A DNA stretch of 64,000 bases from Nicotiana tabacum (lineage: Eukaryota; Streptophyta; Magnoliopsida; Solanales; Solanaceae): the NCBI RefSeq assembly GCF_000715075.1, contig NC_134103.1, forward strand, positions 52,754,730 through 52,818,729. Reading direction: 5' to 3'. This document shows positions 11,390 through 24,352 of the stretch, one piece after another (position 1 is the stretch's first letter; each line of letters starts with the position of its first letter). The notes under the pieces were generated by a model. That model was not told where the DNA came from and made no database searches. It saw only the letters and a program-made list of their open reading frames with translations. Made by a program: the position numbers and the translations under genes.

Positions 11390-12335
11390 TCTGTAACTCA
11401 TAATCATTCGACCAAAACTAGAACATACATAGGTCGAGTTGGTTGAACTCATTCCTTTTGTAACTACCATGGGCCAACATGGCCACAACTCGTAATGTAT
11501 TATTGTAAGAGGGCAAATGTTGTATCAGTGAACCATCGTACTCAAAACATGCATACACACGGGCCGTCAAGGCCTTTAACATGCTGTACATAATGAACCT
11601 GTGTCTACAAAACCTCAAATAGTATTTGACATCGAAAGATGGTCGTGACATGGCCCCATCTTGCCCATAAGTCTTTAGAGAAATTATGGCACGATGACTT
11701 ATAGACTAGGCTGCACTCCGAATGAAGTGGAGTGTTACCGATCCTTCGCTGAATGCTAACCTTGTCTACTATGAAGTCTTGTCAGACTGATTACCTACAC
11801 CTGCATGCATGAATTCATCGTTCGTAACAAAAAAGGACGTTAGTACAAATAGCGTACTGAGTATGTAAGGCAGAACTGAAACATAACAATAAGCCAACAT
11901 CAATGAGAGAGATATAAGAATCAACCTGAATCTCTGAAGTTCCACTAAGGGCCATGATATGCATACAAATTATACTTATATATTTAATGCAGCTCTTTGG
12001 GATTATTATCCATATCGTAACATGACTGGCCACGTGATCAGTGGCAACTGCCTGACCAACCGTATCTCGATGGTAAATACGTGTCTTCCTAACAGTGGTA
12101 AATAACGATGCATAACTGCCCAACCGATGGTAACTGCATGACCGGCCGTAGCTCGGTGGCAAATGTGTAACTGCCCAACCATTCGTAGCTCGGTGGTAAA
12201 TGCATGACTGCCTGACCGGCTGTATCTGGATAGTAAAAGCATAACTGCCCAACTGGCCGTAGCTTGGTGGTAAATGCATGACTGCCCGACCGATTGTAGC
12301 TCGATGGTAAATGCCTAACTTTCCAACTGGCTGTA
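11390..12335 (-). repeat. gypsy-type LTR (minus), first part; interrupted by the 12336-16200 element
   Basis: Shows the LTR signatures gtcgtgacatggcccc and aaaaaaggacgttagtacaaat typical of reverse-oriented gypsy LTRs. Its continuation is 16201-17136. The long minus-strand frames here (for example 11815-12396) are repeat-derived and have no recognisable domain. Confidence 0.55.
12020..12335. repeat. ~40-bp tandem repeats (ccgtagctcggtggtaaatg)
   Basis: About eight degenerate units of the form accggccgtagctcggtggt plus aaatgcatgactgccc. The array is split by the 12336-16200 element and one more unit resumes at 16201-16222. Confidence 0.8.
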
Positions 12336-15300
12336 TGTCACACCCCGAAATCGAGGAGCACGACCGGCGCTCAACCGAGTAAAACCAGTCGAGCAAGCCT
12401 ATTTTATATTAACCTCTCATCATTACTCATGCATGATTTACCATAACATAATTATATCTTGACTTTTATATTGAATACATTTGGCTCAATGGCCTAAATT
12501 TCTTCTCAAGATGGGTACATAGCTTTATAAATATCTGTAAATACTGTGAACATAGATACATGACAAAACTCAAAACTTTAAGTACATAACCCACAGTGTA
12601 CATGGAGCTTCTATGATAATAGATTCCTATATACATAAAATGAACTAGACCCAAATACCCACTAGATCTGTAGCGGGTTCACCATAAGCTCAGTAGTGAA
12701 GAAGATCCCTATCAAAGATCCATATCATCCTGTAGAAGTATACCTGCATCCATTAAAAGATGCAGCGCCCCTGGCAAAAGGGACGTGAGTACATGTGGAA
12801 TAGTACCCGTATGTAAGGAAGTCAAAACAACATATGAAAATACGGTAACTCAAATAAGAGACAAATAAAGTACATCAAGAAACTAAAAAACATCCCATAG
12901 AATCACATTTCAATTCTCGTTATGCTTACATCATTTTAAACTTCATTTAGGATCAACTGAGCCATATGAACTATACGTGGAATACATAATATAATGTAAT
13001 TGTAACTACATGTACAAACAAGGCCAATGATAGTGGCACCTTCCTCACTTACTTTACACATATACATTTCATAGACCGTCCTTAGTGTTCACATATCATA
13101 TTATACACCTATGCGTCTCATCGATATTAAAAATCTCCCAATGTGAGTTATGGGAATTAATTTGAATACTGTCTTGATCCTAAATTGAGGTTTGATGTTA
13201 ATTAAAGGGCTTGGAAATACAACATGAATATGATGAATCATGGTAACAATAAAAGGGCTTAGATAGCTATTAACATCAAGCAAATTTATTAAGAACTTCC
13301 ATTAAAATTTATAGATATTAAGTCGGGAATCCTCTATAACAACCTTCACACAAAGCGGCCCTGCCACCTCACCCCAACATATGCGGGTAGTGGTGTATCA
13401 CGATACCACAATCTCTACACAAAGCGGACCTGCCGCCTCACCCCAATATATGTGGGTGGAGGTGTATCACAATAACATAATCCCTACACAAAGCGGCCCT
13501 GCCGCCTCACCCCAATATATGCGGGTGGAGGTGTATCACAATAACTCAATCCCTACACAAAGCGGCCCTACCGTCTCACCCCAATATATGCAGGTGAAGG
13601 TGTATCACAATACCACAATCCCTACACAAAGCGACCCTACCGCCTCACCCCAATATATACGGGTGAAGGTGTATCACAATACCACAATCCCTACACAAAG
13701 CTGCCCTGCCGCCTCACCCCAATATATGCGGTGGAGGTGTATCATAATACCACAATCCCTACACAAAGCGGCCCTGCCGCCTCACCCCAATATATGCGGG
13801 TGGAGGTGTAATCCCAATCGCAATACCATATATAAACTCAAAGCGACATAGTTTGTCATTACATTTAAGGTCGTAATTTCTCATATCATTGGAATACTTC
13901 ATGTTCATGGTCATCATATAGAAACACAATTCATTACATTAGCACATGCATGGTAAATTAATAAGTACATCTCCCTTTCACCTCGTTATTCACTCACTTG
14001 ACATCTTGAGGCCATTAGCTAAGTTCATGGCTCTTGGGGACTTAACGTCGAAGTCATTTACATTAATTATTTTAGTAGCATACGTACTATGATTGAAACC
14101 ATAGGGACATACAACACCTCATAATTCTCATTTTGGCAAACGGTCACATTTCATGTTCATACCATCACTTACTTGTACTTGCCATGAGTGATCATAGGAC
14201 ATCAAGTATTTTTAAAATATTTAGGAACACCATAGCCTGTCCTCATGAGGGCATAGGAGCTTATAACACATTGGAAACATAAGTACAAATACGTTCATCT
14301 CATAAGCTTTCACACCATATATCACTTCACAATTACTGTCAACTACTTACAACATCATTATTTCATTGGCTCCCTTGGCCATACATATTATTTTTCATTT
14401 ATGGCACTATGGCCGTATATCATATTCCGCACTTTCATTTCTTTACTTTCAAGGATTATCATCATAAACATCATCATATATAATACTCTTGAAATACCTT
14501 TTCCAAAAAAGGGCAATACATAATTTCGACTTATGAATATGTGGGAACTCAAAACCTATTGGAAATACCTACCAAGCATAACATTAGTTAGAACAACCAC
14601 ATTTGGACATGACTTGAGTACATAAGCTTTTGGATAATTCTATTTTTCGGAGTCAATTTGGAATAGTTAAATCAAGGCTCATTTCATAATATTTCACATA
14701 TCATTTCATTTCATTGGTGCTATTGGCCACAAGTATAACTTTCATTCTTGGCACGATGTCCACACTTTATATCCCTAACTCATTACTTTCGCTTTCAAGC
14801 AACTTTATAGATTATCGACAACAAAGAATCTCTAATCACGACTTTTAGTACACTTATAAGCAATTAAGAGTCTTAAGCACATTAAGACTTCTTACACAAT
14901 TTGGCATAATAGCCTTCACTTGAAACACTACTTGGAGTCATAACATTTTTATACCCAAGTCATACTTTGAACACATTTTCGAAGGATAACATCATATGGT
15001 AAGAGCATCCGGAATGCATTTTGTACATATACCTTTCAACACAAAGTTTATTCGGAATAGTTGATTTATAAAGAATAACTCGGGACTTACAAGAACATCA
15101 TGAGATTCAATTCTAGGAAAGAAGTTTAGCCAACATACCTCGCTTTTAACTTTCCTTAAATTACTACAACGTTCCGAAAATTCTAGCAATCCCAATCTAT
15201 TTTGAGACATAACAAAATTGAACACAAATTAGGAAGATATTCATGGTTTCGTCTCATTTGAGCATTTTATCAAACACTAGGTGTGCAAATTTGGCTACAA

Positions 15301-16200
15301 GGTTCTTCTACGAGATTTCCTTCATTCTACACCCCAATCTTTACTTATTTAAGCTCAATAATTTTCCGACAAACCTTATTGGCATATGCATGTATAAATA
15401 ATACTCTCATACCCAACAATCATATTCCTAATCAACCATCTTCTACCCAAATTAAAAATTGAAAACTAGGGTATGGAACCTTACCTCTTAGATGAAGAAC
15501 TTGTGATATTTCCTTATTGGATTTCAAAGCTTGGACAAGATCTTGATGAACAAAGCACTTGAGCTTCTTCCTCTCTCTAGAACACTCTCACTTCTCTCTA
15601 AAATCATCAGATAATTACCCTAAAATAATCCCCAAAACCTATTTATGAAAATAGGGCCGGGTCGCACAATGGACCGCACAATGGACCACAAAACCAATGC
15701 CCAGAACTGGGCTGCAATGGTCAGGTCTGTGACCATTTTGCAGTCGCAAAATTAGTTTTGCGATCCCATAATGATTCTGTGATCGCACATCTGACCGCAG
15801 AATCACATTCTTCTAGCCTTTGGTAATTTGGTAATAACTTCTTGAAGAAGTGTCCAAATAATATACGGTTTAAAGAGTTAGAAACTAGACTCGAAGAGCT
15901 TTCATTTGATAGGTTTCCCATCACATAAACCCTTGTATATATGTAGATATGCTCGTCTAAAGTTTGATCTTGTGCGTACTCATTTGGAACTTTAGTCTAT
16001 CATGTAATTTCCAACTTGACTTAGACTTAGGGCTCTCATTAGACCCCACATCACTTATAATATGCCTCGTACACTTATTATCATATCCAATTAATATTCA
16101 TCATATTAATAGTTCTCGTCTGCACACAAAATAATATAATTAGCGCACATCAACTTTCTTAATAGTGCTTAAGTACTTCGAAATTTTCCGGGGTGTTACA
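12336..16200 (-). mobile_element. 3.9-kb TG..CA element, probably a solo LTR
   Basis: Runs from TGTCACACCCCG to CGGGGTGTTACA, exactly interrupting the 40-bp repeat array. Flanks are ctgta (12331-12335) and ccgta (16201-16205), a 5-bp TSD with one difference. There is no PBS, gag or pol. A second, shorter copy of the same family lies at 51719-54350 (shared tcggcactcaa-like start and gcatccactgaagatgcagc block). A very long solo LTR is the simplest reading; a non-autonomous element is the alternative. Confidence 0.78.
13347..13813. repeat. 69-bp tandem array, about seven copies
   Basis: Unit contains acacaaagcggccctgcc, cctcaccccaatatatgcgg and gtggaggtgtatcacaata. Spacing of the gcggg landmark is 69 bp at nearly every step. 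Because 69 is a multiple of three, an open frame of 157 codons persists across it (13381-13851); I regard that frame as a by-product. Confidence 0.92.
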
Positions 16201-17136
16201 CCGTAGCTCGGTGGTAAATGCATAAAGAGCCTTTTACGATCATCATGACACCTTTATCATATGCCACAATAGGGACTTAGGAACATACTTAGATATGCTT
16301 TGAATTACATTTCACATGAATGAATATCGTAGGCAACCTTAACTACTAAGAGTAGAACTATTTATCGAATAACATTACGTTTATGTTTCGTTAGTTGAAT
16401 CATGCCAAAATGAGGAATGATTAGCCTTAATATACCTTTGTTGATAACAACTCAATATACACTTTCCATATTACTTCAACCTACGTCAAGGTATTAGAAC
16501 TATGGTTAATACCATGGAAGAACTTAAACCACATTTCTAAACTTGTAGCTCTCTTACGGAGAATTGGGCAACACTTCTCCTATATTTCCTCACTTTCTCG
16601 AATTCAAAATAGCACCAAAGAAAAACATCATTAACCAATTCTATCCATTTATCCTCTCAACAACGTAAGAACATTTCAAACAATAGCACAACGAGCGGCA
16701 AGCTCGGTTTGTGAGTAAACCACTATAGCTTTAAACCTCTTCTCTCATCCAGAATTTATCATCAATATTAACCGCCACATATTAATTTATCCCTAGTAAT
16801 TTTCAGCCATAATACAACTTTAAACCAACCCCATAATAGTCCCACAAGTTCAGCAACTCAAAACTGATTTTTCATATTATTAAAACATATTTCCAACTTG
16901 TCTTTTCTTTTTAATCGAGCAACACAACCAACAGTTCATAATTAATCCTCTTCTCATATAAACCATCCATAAATTCAAATAAAAAAATAAGTTCACAACA
17001 AGCCAACAATGACGCAACAACAAACAACATACTACTCTTTCGAAACTCGCAAGTTCTAGTCTTTACGATCGAGCTACGACTCGTAGAAGCTTAGATAAGG
17101 GAAAGAGAAGCATAAACTTTGGAATATTCATAAGTT
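16201..17136 (-). repeat. gypsy-type LTR (minus), second part
   Basis: Resumes the 40-bp repeat and then continues as AT-rich LTR-like sequence without a gene. The right edge meets the truncated LTR beginning near 17137. Confidence 0.5.
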
Positions 17137-20093
17137 TGACAGGGAGTTGACTTCGATGTTATCGGGTTCAGATTGTTGTTCTGGGAGTTTGAATAGGTTC
17201 GATATGTCATTTGGAACTTGTATGCAAAATTTAGTTTCATTCCGAATTGGTTAGGCTTGAATCGGACGCTTGGTTCGAAGTTTGAAGTTTATGAACTTAA
17301 GAGATTAATCTTGATCGGCGATTCATGGTTTTAATGTTATTATATGTGATTTTAGGCATCGAGTAGGTCTATAATATGTTTTGAGACTTGTTGGTATGTT
17401 CGGACGGGGTCTCGAGGGGCTCGGGTGAGTTTCGGGATGGTTTCAGACCATTTCTATGCCATTTTTGGTTGATGGATTTTTGCCACAGGGGTGTGTATCA
17501 TGATCGTGGACTATGAGTCATATTCGCAAAGTGCAAATTTACTATTTGGGCATTGTGAATTGCGATCGCCGATGTCTTTTCGCGATCGCGTAGAAGAAAT
17601 TTCTACTGTCACTAACTCGGTTTTGGAAGGCTATATCTTGCAATCTATAAGGAATTTGAAGATGATACAAAAATAAAAGTTATAGTCCTTTGTATCTAGA
17701 TTTCAAAAAATCAAACCATTTATTATTTGGAGTTTTGTACAAAATGTTGTGGCAGATAAACTACAGGCTATTTGAGAAGAGTTTGGGAAGGGTAATAGAA
17801 ATTTGTTCATCGCGATCAGGGGGAAATGGTCGTGATCGCGAAGGGTAAAATGCGTGCTGGAAATTTTTTGAATCGCGATCGTGAGGTTTGTGAAAGCAAT
17901 CGTAAAGGGTACCTCTGGAGCAGTGTTTAAAGTACTCTATTTCGAAGGTCTTAGTCATTTTATCATATTTTGAGCTAAGGAGCTCGAATTTAGGCGATTT
18001 TTGAGGTGATATTTACCACATGGATTGGGGGTAAGTGTTTTCTACTTGATTTTTAATTTTATTTCATGAATCTATCTTCGATTTTAACATTTGGATTATG
18101 AATTTTAAAGAAAAATTGGAGGTTTTTGTCTAAACTTTCCCAAAGTGATTTTGTGAGTTTTGAACATCAATTCTGAGTCGGATTTGAGTGAAATTAGTAT
18201 TGTTGGACTCGTAATTGAATGACGGATTTTGTTAGATTTTTCAGGTTCCGAGGTGCGGGCCCGGATTGACTTTTTTGTTGACTTTGAGTAAACGAGTAAT
18301 GATTCGACCTTCATCATTTGGGATTATTTCCTTGGGCATTATTTGATGTTTTTGATTTGTTTTTGGCTAGTTTCGAGCAGTTCAGAGGTTGATACGCGCG
18401 GTATGGTATTTTTATTGTGTTCTTTCGCTTCCTCGGTATTTGTCTTGGCTTGTTAGAGGTAAGTATCTTATCTTAATTTGGTTGAGGCACTAGTTGCCTG
18501 AATTATTTGTGATAGCTATGTGCTGTGGGTGCACGCATGCGTGGGGTTTGAACACATGTGCTGACACCGGGGGTATTTATCCATGCTCGGGTTATGTTTA
18601 GGCTTTGTTAAGACTAGAATTGACTGTTAAGATTTAAGCTATGATGCTTTGCATATTTGAAACATCGTTGTGAATTGTTTGAGCCATGTTTGAGGCTATA
18701 TAGAGGTTTAATCCCTGAATAAACTTGATAAATGCTATTTTGTGATGAAATTGCCGATTTGAGCTAGGATAACACACTTTGCACATGCCTACACTTTAGC
18801 ATATCATTTATACTAGTCTAGGAGCATGAGATATGTTATTCATTCATCATATACATGTATTCTTGTTTATTTGCTCATGTGTGATATGATTGGACTGGAT
18901 GCCTGTGACCACGCCGGCGGATTGTGTTGTTATGCCTGTGACCATGCCAGGTTGATTGTGTTGTTATGCTTGTGACCATGTCGGACGGATTGAATTGTTA
19001 TGCCTATGACCACGCCGGGCGAATTGTGTTGTTAAGCCTGTGACCACGCCGGGCGGATTGTGAGTATCGACACGTTAGTTGCCCGTACAGCACGTGAGTT
19101 GTCTGTGCGGTTGACATTGAGCCTGTGACCACGCCGGGCAATTTATGATATTAAGCTTGTGAACACGTCGGACGGTTTATGATATTGAGCTTGTGACCAC
19201 GCTGGGCTAGTAGCACGTTGAATTGGTCGTGCTTGTAACTGGATACAGATCCATTTCCCTAGGGTCACACCTCAGTTTCTCTCTTAATGGTGTACACAAG
19301 GATTTTGAGAAATCGGCGAGTTTCTCGTTGATGTGAGCTCTGGGAGAGCTGGTTATTGTTATTGGATCGGGTTGCGTGCCGCAATAGATTGTTATTTGGG
19401 TATTGCATTTCATCGTTACTTGAAATTTCCTTGACTGCTTACCTGATTTACTTGTGTATCTTCTTTATATGCTGGATTGTTGACTGAGTAGAACACTTTA
19501 AAACAAAGAATTTTGAGCATCAAATCGGTTATACCTAAGATATTTCTGATTTGATCTTATATATGTTCTATACTTGTTGATATTATGAACCGTATAGGTG
19601 TTGGTGAGTATCATTTAAACTTCTTTTTTTTGTACCTCGTCGAGGTTAGTTAGGATACTTATTGAGTACATGGGGTCGGATTTTACTCATACTACACTTT
19701 TGCACCTTGCGTGCAGATCTTGGTGTTGATGTTGCTGTGTATGGTGAGGGATGGCATTGAACGTGTTACTGTGTATGCTGCTGTGTATGTTGTTGATGCG
19801 GTTATACCTGAGATTTTTCAGTTATAGCTATCACTTGTCCTGGGTAGCTTTAGATTCGAATTTAGCTCATGTACATTTCAAACACGTGTTGTATTTATTT
19901 TATTTCAGTTTTGTAAATCTAAGTCTTAGTAGCTCATGACTTGTACTATTAGTTCTTGGGGAGTTGTATAAAAATTTAGTTATTTAATTTTTAACTCTTA
20001 TCATTATCACTATATTGTGTTTTATTGTTATTTGGCATACCTAGCGAGTTGGGTTAGTTGCCATCATGATGGGTTGGATTTTGGGTGGTGACA
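17137..20093 (+). repeat. LTR 1 of LARD-like element (5'-truncated)
   Basis: Homologous to 24668-27338 (shared ggagttgacttcgatgttat and the cgcgatcgc blocks). It begins abruptly near 17137 and ends ggtggtgaca at 20093. It keeps about 250 bp (around 17990-18250) lost from LTR 2. Confidence 0.82.
18890..19205. repeat. ~40-bp tandem repeats in LTR 1
   Basis: Units carry cctgtgaccacgccgggcgg followed by attgtgttgttatg; about eight degenerate copies. Equivalent array in LTR 2 at 26200-26510. Confidence 0.85.
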
Positions 20094-23000
20094 AGTTGGT
20101 ATAGAGCTTAATGTTCATAGGTTCTACGAGTCATAAGAAAGTATCTTGTAGAGTCTTTTAGATCGGCATGATGACGTCCATACCTATCTTCGAGAGGCTA
20201 CATGGCATTTAGGATAAACATCCCACCCGTCTTTCCTTATCGTGCGACATTGATTCAGCTTGAAGCATATTTATTTGAATTCCTTCCACTTATTCGTACG
20301 TATATATGAGCACTCGGTATCAGCTATGCATCGACGTCTTGTGATTCCATGGATGAGGTGCGAGGTGTGTTGTTTGGGTTCTGGTGATGGGCCAATCCAG
20401 AGGATTTGAGGCCGAATTTTGATCGTAGCTTAGGCTTGGTAATTTCAGTTGAGTGAGCACGTGCTTTTGGACTTATATGTCCGATAGTGTCCCTATGAGT
20501 GCAATTTATGGCTCGGTGAGTGGTTGGATGGCTATGTGACAAGTATGACATGATTGCGATATGCGTTCAGATGGTTTGGATGTGGTGAGAAGAGTTTGCT
20601 TGGGATGTGGAAAGGACTACTGAATGCTCGATTTCTGTGGATGTGTTGTATAGTCTCGAGTTATGATTGTGTTGAGGAAAATTTCATGTCATTTATTTGT
20701 GGAACAAAGTAGATTTTCATGTCTTGTGGATGAGTTCAGACTCAGGAAGATTAAGTGATTGCGTTGTAATTGTGGCTGTGAAAGGGTATAAAGAGATATT
20801 AGTTTGATGCTAAGCAGGTGGGTTATCACCTGCCGGGTAATCTACGGATGTGTGATCCTTATGGTGTTGTGTGGAGAGTTTCTTTCTACCAGTGGGTTAT
20901 ATGTTTTGCAATTTGAGTTTGGATCGGTGGTGAAAGTTGACCTGACTATCACGAGGATTAATGCAAGCTTAATAGATGATTTGAGGCATTTTATGGGCTG
21001 TGTTGCAGGAGCCTGTGAAGGATTTAGTTGAATATCACTGCTGGATTATGGAAGTAATAGAGTATGGGTATTATGAGTTATCAAATGGTTTATTCTATGG
21101 CTTTAAGCTAAGTAGGGGAGTCTACCATCAGCGATTTGATTGCATGGTTATGTGTTGTATTGGTTTTAGTCTGAGGCATACTTGTGGATAGGTTATGACT
21201 TGCAGAGGTTGGTTTTGAGGATGACTTGAGTAAGGAATTTCTGGAGGCATGATGTATTACACCTTATGTATATATGGAAGTCTTGGAAATGGTCTAGGGT
21301 TGCTGTTCATGATGGATGTAATGTACCAAGAAAAAGGATTCACTCGATTGCTTTGAGGTGTGGATTACTTCTTTGGGTGTTATTGTGCTAATGGGGCAAA
21401 GGTCGTTAGTCCCGTTTGGGCGGTACAATTGGTATTTGAGCAGAGTGGATGACTCTCAAAGGTTCTAATGGATTCAAGATTTATATTTGGCAATTGAGAA
21501 TTTTTCCGAATTTGTATATGGTTAAGATCTGAGATTTGCATTTGATGGTGTCTGGACTTGCGGTATATCTGTTTCACTATTGATTCTACATTTTAGTATC
21601 TGAAAGGTAAAAGAAACAACTTTAAATTCACAGAAGGTCTCCTCAGAGTGTGTGTCTCGGTTGTGGTACTTTTGGGATGCTTAAGAGGGAATACAACGGC
21701 TTATGGGCTTTAGGACGATGTGGTTTTATGCTAGGATCTCTTACGGTGAGTTTTGGGTAAGGATCTTGGTGTTCTGGAAAGGAGATGTGTTAACATGATG
21801 GCAATTCGGAAGGAACTCAGAGAAATAGGATGACTTAGTGGTAGATTGGGTCAGAATGGTAATGGGTATAATATGTTCTTTTGGTTCTTCTGATGTGGAG
21901 AGTCTCTACATGCATTTTGTGGCAATACTCTTGGGCTTGGCGGCCTGCGTGACTTGTTTGGGTTCAAGGAATTCAGTTCTGATGGCTTGGTTATGTGCAA
22001 ATGGGTTTCATAGAGTTCTCGATGATTTCTACCATGGGTTGGGATAGATATTTTCTACCAGCACGAGGAGTATGTTGCGTACTGTGATTTTCTCCTAGAT
22101 GGGATCAACGGAAGGCTTCTAGCTAATTGAGTATGTATTCTGCTTGTGACTCAGGGTCGATAATGTGGTTCTCGTGTTTTTATATGAAGGCATAATAGAT
22201 GCAGTGCATCGTGTGGGAATGAGATTTGCATGTGCAAGGTCACGATTCAGTTTTGAAGAAGAGGTCATGAATTCTTAGACAGTATGGACGATTCCAGATG
22301 TTTAGATGAATGCTAGTACTACTTGGTATTATGGAGAAGGGTGCCGCATTTCAGAAGGTGCACTGTGTTTTGATGCACGAATGCTTCATTGGTATTACAA
22401 TACTCGCCTGGTTGATCGACATCTGATATTCAGATTTTGCCATGTGGCGTGGGGGAATTATAGAAGTATTTTTCATGGGGTGATTCTGCATGAGAGATGT
22501 GTTAGTCATTCGAGTAGTGGAGTTAAGATCGGCTACGGTGATTCATGTGTTCTGTAGATTAGGAGACTGGGAGTTCTCAGAGGCAAATTATTCCTTGGTT
22601 GCGGACTGTGAAGGTATGGCCAAAGTTAGATAGCTAATAATTTGTGTTATGGTTAGGTCATTGTGTATTTTTGGAGGGTTATTTATCTATCTGGGGATGA
22701 TTTGAGTTAATTTGGGGGTCTACTGGTAGGCCTAATGAGGATATGTATTCTATACCGTGTGGGATTTGTTGACTCAACACGGTTAGTGTTGAGGGGTGAG
22801 TCATTCGGTTATAGTTGAGCTTGTTCATGTTCCGATATGTTCTATGCGTTACTCTTCTACGCTAATTATACACTAGATGCATTTCTGTCTGGGCCTTGTA
22901 GTGGAATTCAAGTGAGATGATTATTGGAGTGTTGAATGGTTGATTGCGCCTTGGTTATGGTCTTTCCTATTTGTGGTATATAGTGCTATCCGTTTCTCCA

Positions 23001-24352
23001 TCGTTATAGTCATGCACTTCGTGTACTTGATGTCGAATTGCATATGGTTATTGATAGTTTTTGAGCGTTATGGTTTGAGGTATTTCATATGGACCGGTGG
23101 TTGGATAGGGTCAAACATTGTAGCAGAGTTATGATTGGCTATGATCTTTTGTTTTAGATCCGTGTGTCTTGGTTCTACTACGTGTGATGGGTTCGTAGCA
23201 TTGCGCTTGTGGTGGTGTCTGTTGAACTTGTGGGGTGGTTCTATCATTTGAGTCATATTCCATGTTTGAATACATTTGAATTGTTGCTTATTGGTGCACG
23301 GATTGCACAGTTTGTGGCTCTAGGTAGTATTGGTGTGGCATGTCAGTAGAGTAGCTTGTATGTGATGAGATGAAGTATTTGGGCCTGAAGTGATTGCTAT
23401 CGAATTTGATTACGGTGTGTTTGGAAGAGTAATGTCGGAAGTCAACTTAGAATTTGGGCTATGGTTCTGGTTAGGCGAGAGAGCTCCACGACTTGTTGAT
23501 CTGATGAGTGAATTATGAGTTTCTGCGTGTTTCATTCATCATTGGCAGTGCACGAAGGTTTAGAACAAGGTTTTATTTAATATGAGGTTAATTACCGGTA
23601 CCGGGTTTGTTTTTAAGCAGCTACGATGATTGGATAGTTTTCTGGGAATGGTCTAATTTACTAGTGGACATGAAGTTCTTGGTAATTAGCAAGGGGGAAG
23701 GAGGATCTCTACTCATTTCATTCATTCACTGACTGCGGTAAAGCGCGACCCACAACAAACGAAGGGGGAAATCTTGCTTTGCTTGTTGTAGCCCTATTGT
23801 TTTAGATTAGGCTTGGTAATGGTAAGCTATATTTAAGTAGGCTCGCAGCTTCGCTCAGCAGAAGAGCCTGACTTTATATTATATTAGTAAAGTGCTAGCG
23901 CCCAACCTATACAAGGGCTTTGAAGGGATAGGGGATGAAAAGAAAACAAATAGGGTCATTTTGGGGAAGGACGATGACTACAAGAGGGGGATGCTTTCGT
24001 AGAAGCTTTACCACTTGCTTTATTGCTACGCGTATGTGAGTTATGTGGTATATCATGTGATTTCATCTTGGGTTATGGTTATGGCTTGATATAACTTGTT
24101 CAGACTTATACCGGGTGTAGACACGAGATTCGGGTCTTGTAATGGATTCCAGATGTTTGAAATTGTGTTCTAAAGTTTACAGACTAAGGTTGAAGTAATG
24201 GTCTTCAGTTATGTTGTGTTGTCAGGCTTACATGGATTGGGGTGATATGGGTTCACCCCGGGTATGTGCAAGGTAAGTTACACGACTATTTGATGGCTTT
24301 GGAATGACTCTTGGCACGTTCGTCCTCAAACATATGTTTAAGTGGGGGAGAA
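20094..24352 (+). other. internal region of LARD-like element, no coding capacity seen
   Basis: PBS at 20096-20108, PPT at 24339-24352. Frames are all short (under about 85 codons) and none shows a retroviral motif. The sequence is G/T-rich on the plus strand with many tgg/ttg triplets, unlike the coding regions of the other elements. A foreign-looking stretch lies at about 23735-24010. Confidence 0.7.
23735..24010. other. foreign-looking insert, possibly organelle-derived
   Basis: Composition and texture change abruptly: gcggtaaagcgcgaccc, ggctcgcagcttcgctcagc and gctagcgcccaacctataca resemble plant mitochondrial intergenic DNA and not the surrounding G/T-rich sequence. I cannot confirm an organelle match without a search. 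Confidence 0.3.

Noticed and set aside
11815..12396. 193-codon minus-strand frame as a gene
   Set aside because: It is built from the 40-bp tandem repeats and crosses the border of the 12336-16200 element; no domain.
13347..13813. CRISPR-like array
   Set aside because: Units are contiguous without unique spacers, and the context is a plant LTR.
13381..13851. 157-codon frame as a repeat protein
   Set aside because: It exists because the 69-bp DNA unit is a multiple of three; no start context, domain or conservation beyond the array.
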